Source: Nissolia schottii
Lineage: Eukaryota > Streptophyta > Magnoliopsida > Fabales > Fabaceae
Reading direction: 5' to 3'
Assembly (NCBI GenBank): GCA_003254905.1
Contig: QANU01095800.1
Span: forward strand, 62,001-126,000
DNA length: 64,000 bases
In this document: positions 62,407 to 64,000 of the stretch, in pieces
Numbering within the stretch: the first letter of the stretch is position 1
Layout of the letters: each line of letters begins with the position of its first letter
Translations under genes and position numbers: made by a program
Notes under the pieces: model-generated
What the model saw: only the letters and a program-made list of their open reading frames with translations
Told to the model about the DNA's origin: nothing
Databases searched by the model: none

Positions 62407-64000
62407 TCAATCACGGTGCCTAGGTGCCTCTGTGGGGGTATATCTCTCGGGAGTCCTAATATTTTCATGTGCACGGAGATCATACCCCTGTTGCTCTGCT
62501 ACGTCGCTGCTACTAGCTCCATCGCAATTGCCTCGCTGCCCCATCCACCTTATCATTCGTCTCTGCAGTCCTCGAATCCCTTCAAAAATAGGTTTTCCCT
62601 CGGGGCAGGGCTGGGCGACGGTTGCCTCAGATCGACGTCGGTGGTGTAGTTGTTGTCGTCGTCTGATGCATCATCTGGCAGCTCATTGAGATCTAACGAT
62701 ACCCTGACCCCAATGTGTGGACTTGACGACTCAGAGGCACCTCTGTGGACTTGCACACGATCAATTTCAACCGATCTTCTTGGTGATCGTACGCGTGGCT
62801 CAGAAGATCTTGAAGAAGATCCTACATGGAAGGACCTTCTTCCGAACGAGTGTTGGTCATTGTACCCTTTACCAAGAAAAGGAGATCGAGTTACAAGTTT
62901 GCATGAAGGAGGAGTGACTTCAACCGGGTATAGAGTCACTTCAACTTCATCAAGTGCTGTTTGAGGAGGTTGTAACAACGAGGGCCAGGGTTAAACACAT
63001 CAAAGTTCTTGTCAATCTCATGCAATTGTTGAGCCATCTGTTCGCCTAGCCAGGCGTATAAACCATGTTATGCAGGCGGAGCAAACACATCGAGCTGATG
63101 AGGCGAAGGAGCGAAACCTTGTTCAATCGATTAAGCCAATAAACCATCTTGGGGAGCCGAAATGTACAAACCGTGCGAGCCCTCAACCATAAATCCATGC
63201 GGTTAGTGCACGAGCACATGGCCATGTGGTGGCGATGGATAATATTGCTGCCACACATTAGGTATCTGTTAATGGTTGAAGATCTGTTTAAGGAATCTAC
63301 GACCATTAACCAAACACCATTGCCAATATTGTCTGGTCGGTCTACAATTAATCATTCTATCACTGACTAGTGACATCTGGTTAACTGATATCTGGATCCA
63401 TTGATGATGCCTCTGCATCCAGTTTGTACCCACTAACGACTGCGGATTTTTCCTTAGGTCGCAATTGTGCGCGTGCCCCAGAATGTCACAATTAAGACCA
63501 AAAGGGACGGTCTGAGCAAAACCAAATTATCAGAGCACGTGATCTGTCGCATGCCACTCAACAATCTCAAAGCATATCAATGGGCACACTACTGACCATG
63601 TTCCCCATTTATTCTGCACTTCCTCAGGTATTATTGCGACAATTTAAGGTGCACGATATCACTGTCATATAAACTGCAGGGTAAAAAATAAATTACATTC
63701 AATTATAATACGCGATATATTAGGAAAACACAATTATTTATAACAATATATGGTGTTGGAGTCTACATGGTCAGGGGTCATATCGTCTATGACTTTTCTG
63801 CACTCCTTTACTGTGATGTTATGTACATTTGGAATGTACACAATCCCAGCCCATCTGTAATATATTAAATTACACTGAGCTAATAAAAATGAAATAAGTG
63901 GTTCTATTAAATTAATGATAAACATTGCAACAGTCAACTTAATGATAAACAATCACCTTGTCGCAAAGGAAAAATGGAACTGGTCAGGGTCATACGGGTT
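62407..64000 (-). pseudogene. PMD protein gene, MULE copy C (partial, window edge)
   Basis: The minus strand encodes the PMD tail (DVDLRQPSPSPAPRENLF, NLNELPDDAS, EVEVTLYPVEVTPP) and, above about 63000, the part matching the middle PMD exons, including VHNITVKECRKVIDDMTPDH at about 63770-63830. Frame changes and stops near 62990-63120 break it. The N-terminal part lies past 64000, so the fate of exon 1 and of the telomere-like region in this copy cannot be seen. Confidence 0.75.

Larger units (their letters stand above)
58960..64000 (+). mobile_element. MULE copy C, cut by the window end
   Basis: Same plan as A: a left region alignable with A (TATGG...TTACGGATGTATGG), hairpin cluster, TATA box, transposase on +, PMD on -. 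It is clearly more diverged from A and B than they are from each other and lacks their shared stop codon. Its right end lies beyond 64000. Confidence 0.85.

Overview
This is plant nuclear DNA, most likely from a legume. The genes have many short introns with GT-AG borders in AT-rich sequence. The proteins have typical angiosperm forms: a chloroplast KEA antiporter with the long coiled-coil N-terminus, a two-LIM plant protein, and a plastid FolD. tRNA-derived SINEs, hAT-type elements, Ty1-copia fossils and Mutator-like elements (MULEs) are scattered through it. The legume assignment rests on overall impression and is not proven.

Positions 1-45,200 are a normal gene island. From left to right it holds two tandem short-chain dehydrogenase/reductase (SDR) genes on + with a deleted Ty1-copia element between them; a threonine-aspartase gene (+, 11 exons, 400 aa); a plastid-type bifunctional FolD gene (-, 5 exons, 356 aa) with a large foldback repeat in intron 1; a small nuclear gene for an organelle-type ribosomal protein S19 (-); a 20-exon K+/H+ antiporter gene of the KEA1/KEA2 class (-, about 1205 aa); a stretch with a SINE, a copia gag fossil and a hAT-like element; a PLIM2-like LIM gene (-, 5 exons, 217 aa) with a cluster of SINE-like units in intron 1; and a 12-exon gene for a 636-aa AtuA/DUF1446-type protein (-). 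I placed nearly all splice borders by phase and by protein family continuity.

Positions 45,200-64,000 are almost wholly transposon. Three related MULEs each carry a transposase gene (MuDR type, with SWIM and CCHC zinc fingers) that converges on a gene for a plant mobile domain (PMD) protein. Copies A (45.2-51.15 kb) and B (51.6-56.98 kb) face each other and form a palindrome of about 11.2 kb. Its arms are about 5.4 kb, and its loop of about 440 bp is degenerate telomere-like GGTTAG sequence. Both arms share one stop codon that copy C lacks. Beyond B lie rearranged PMD pieces (D), then copy C (about 58.96 kb to past the window end). Upstream of the transposase genes of A and C are clusters of hairpins built from a repeated TGAAATCGCCA motif, placed just before a TATA box. 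No MULE copy here reads as fully intact.

The host genes do not form a pathway. They are unrelated housekeeping or specialised functions: one-carbon folate metabolism, plastid ion balance, organelle translation, actin binding, peptide or protein processing, and NADPH-dependent carbonyl reduction.
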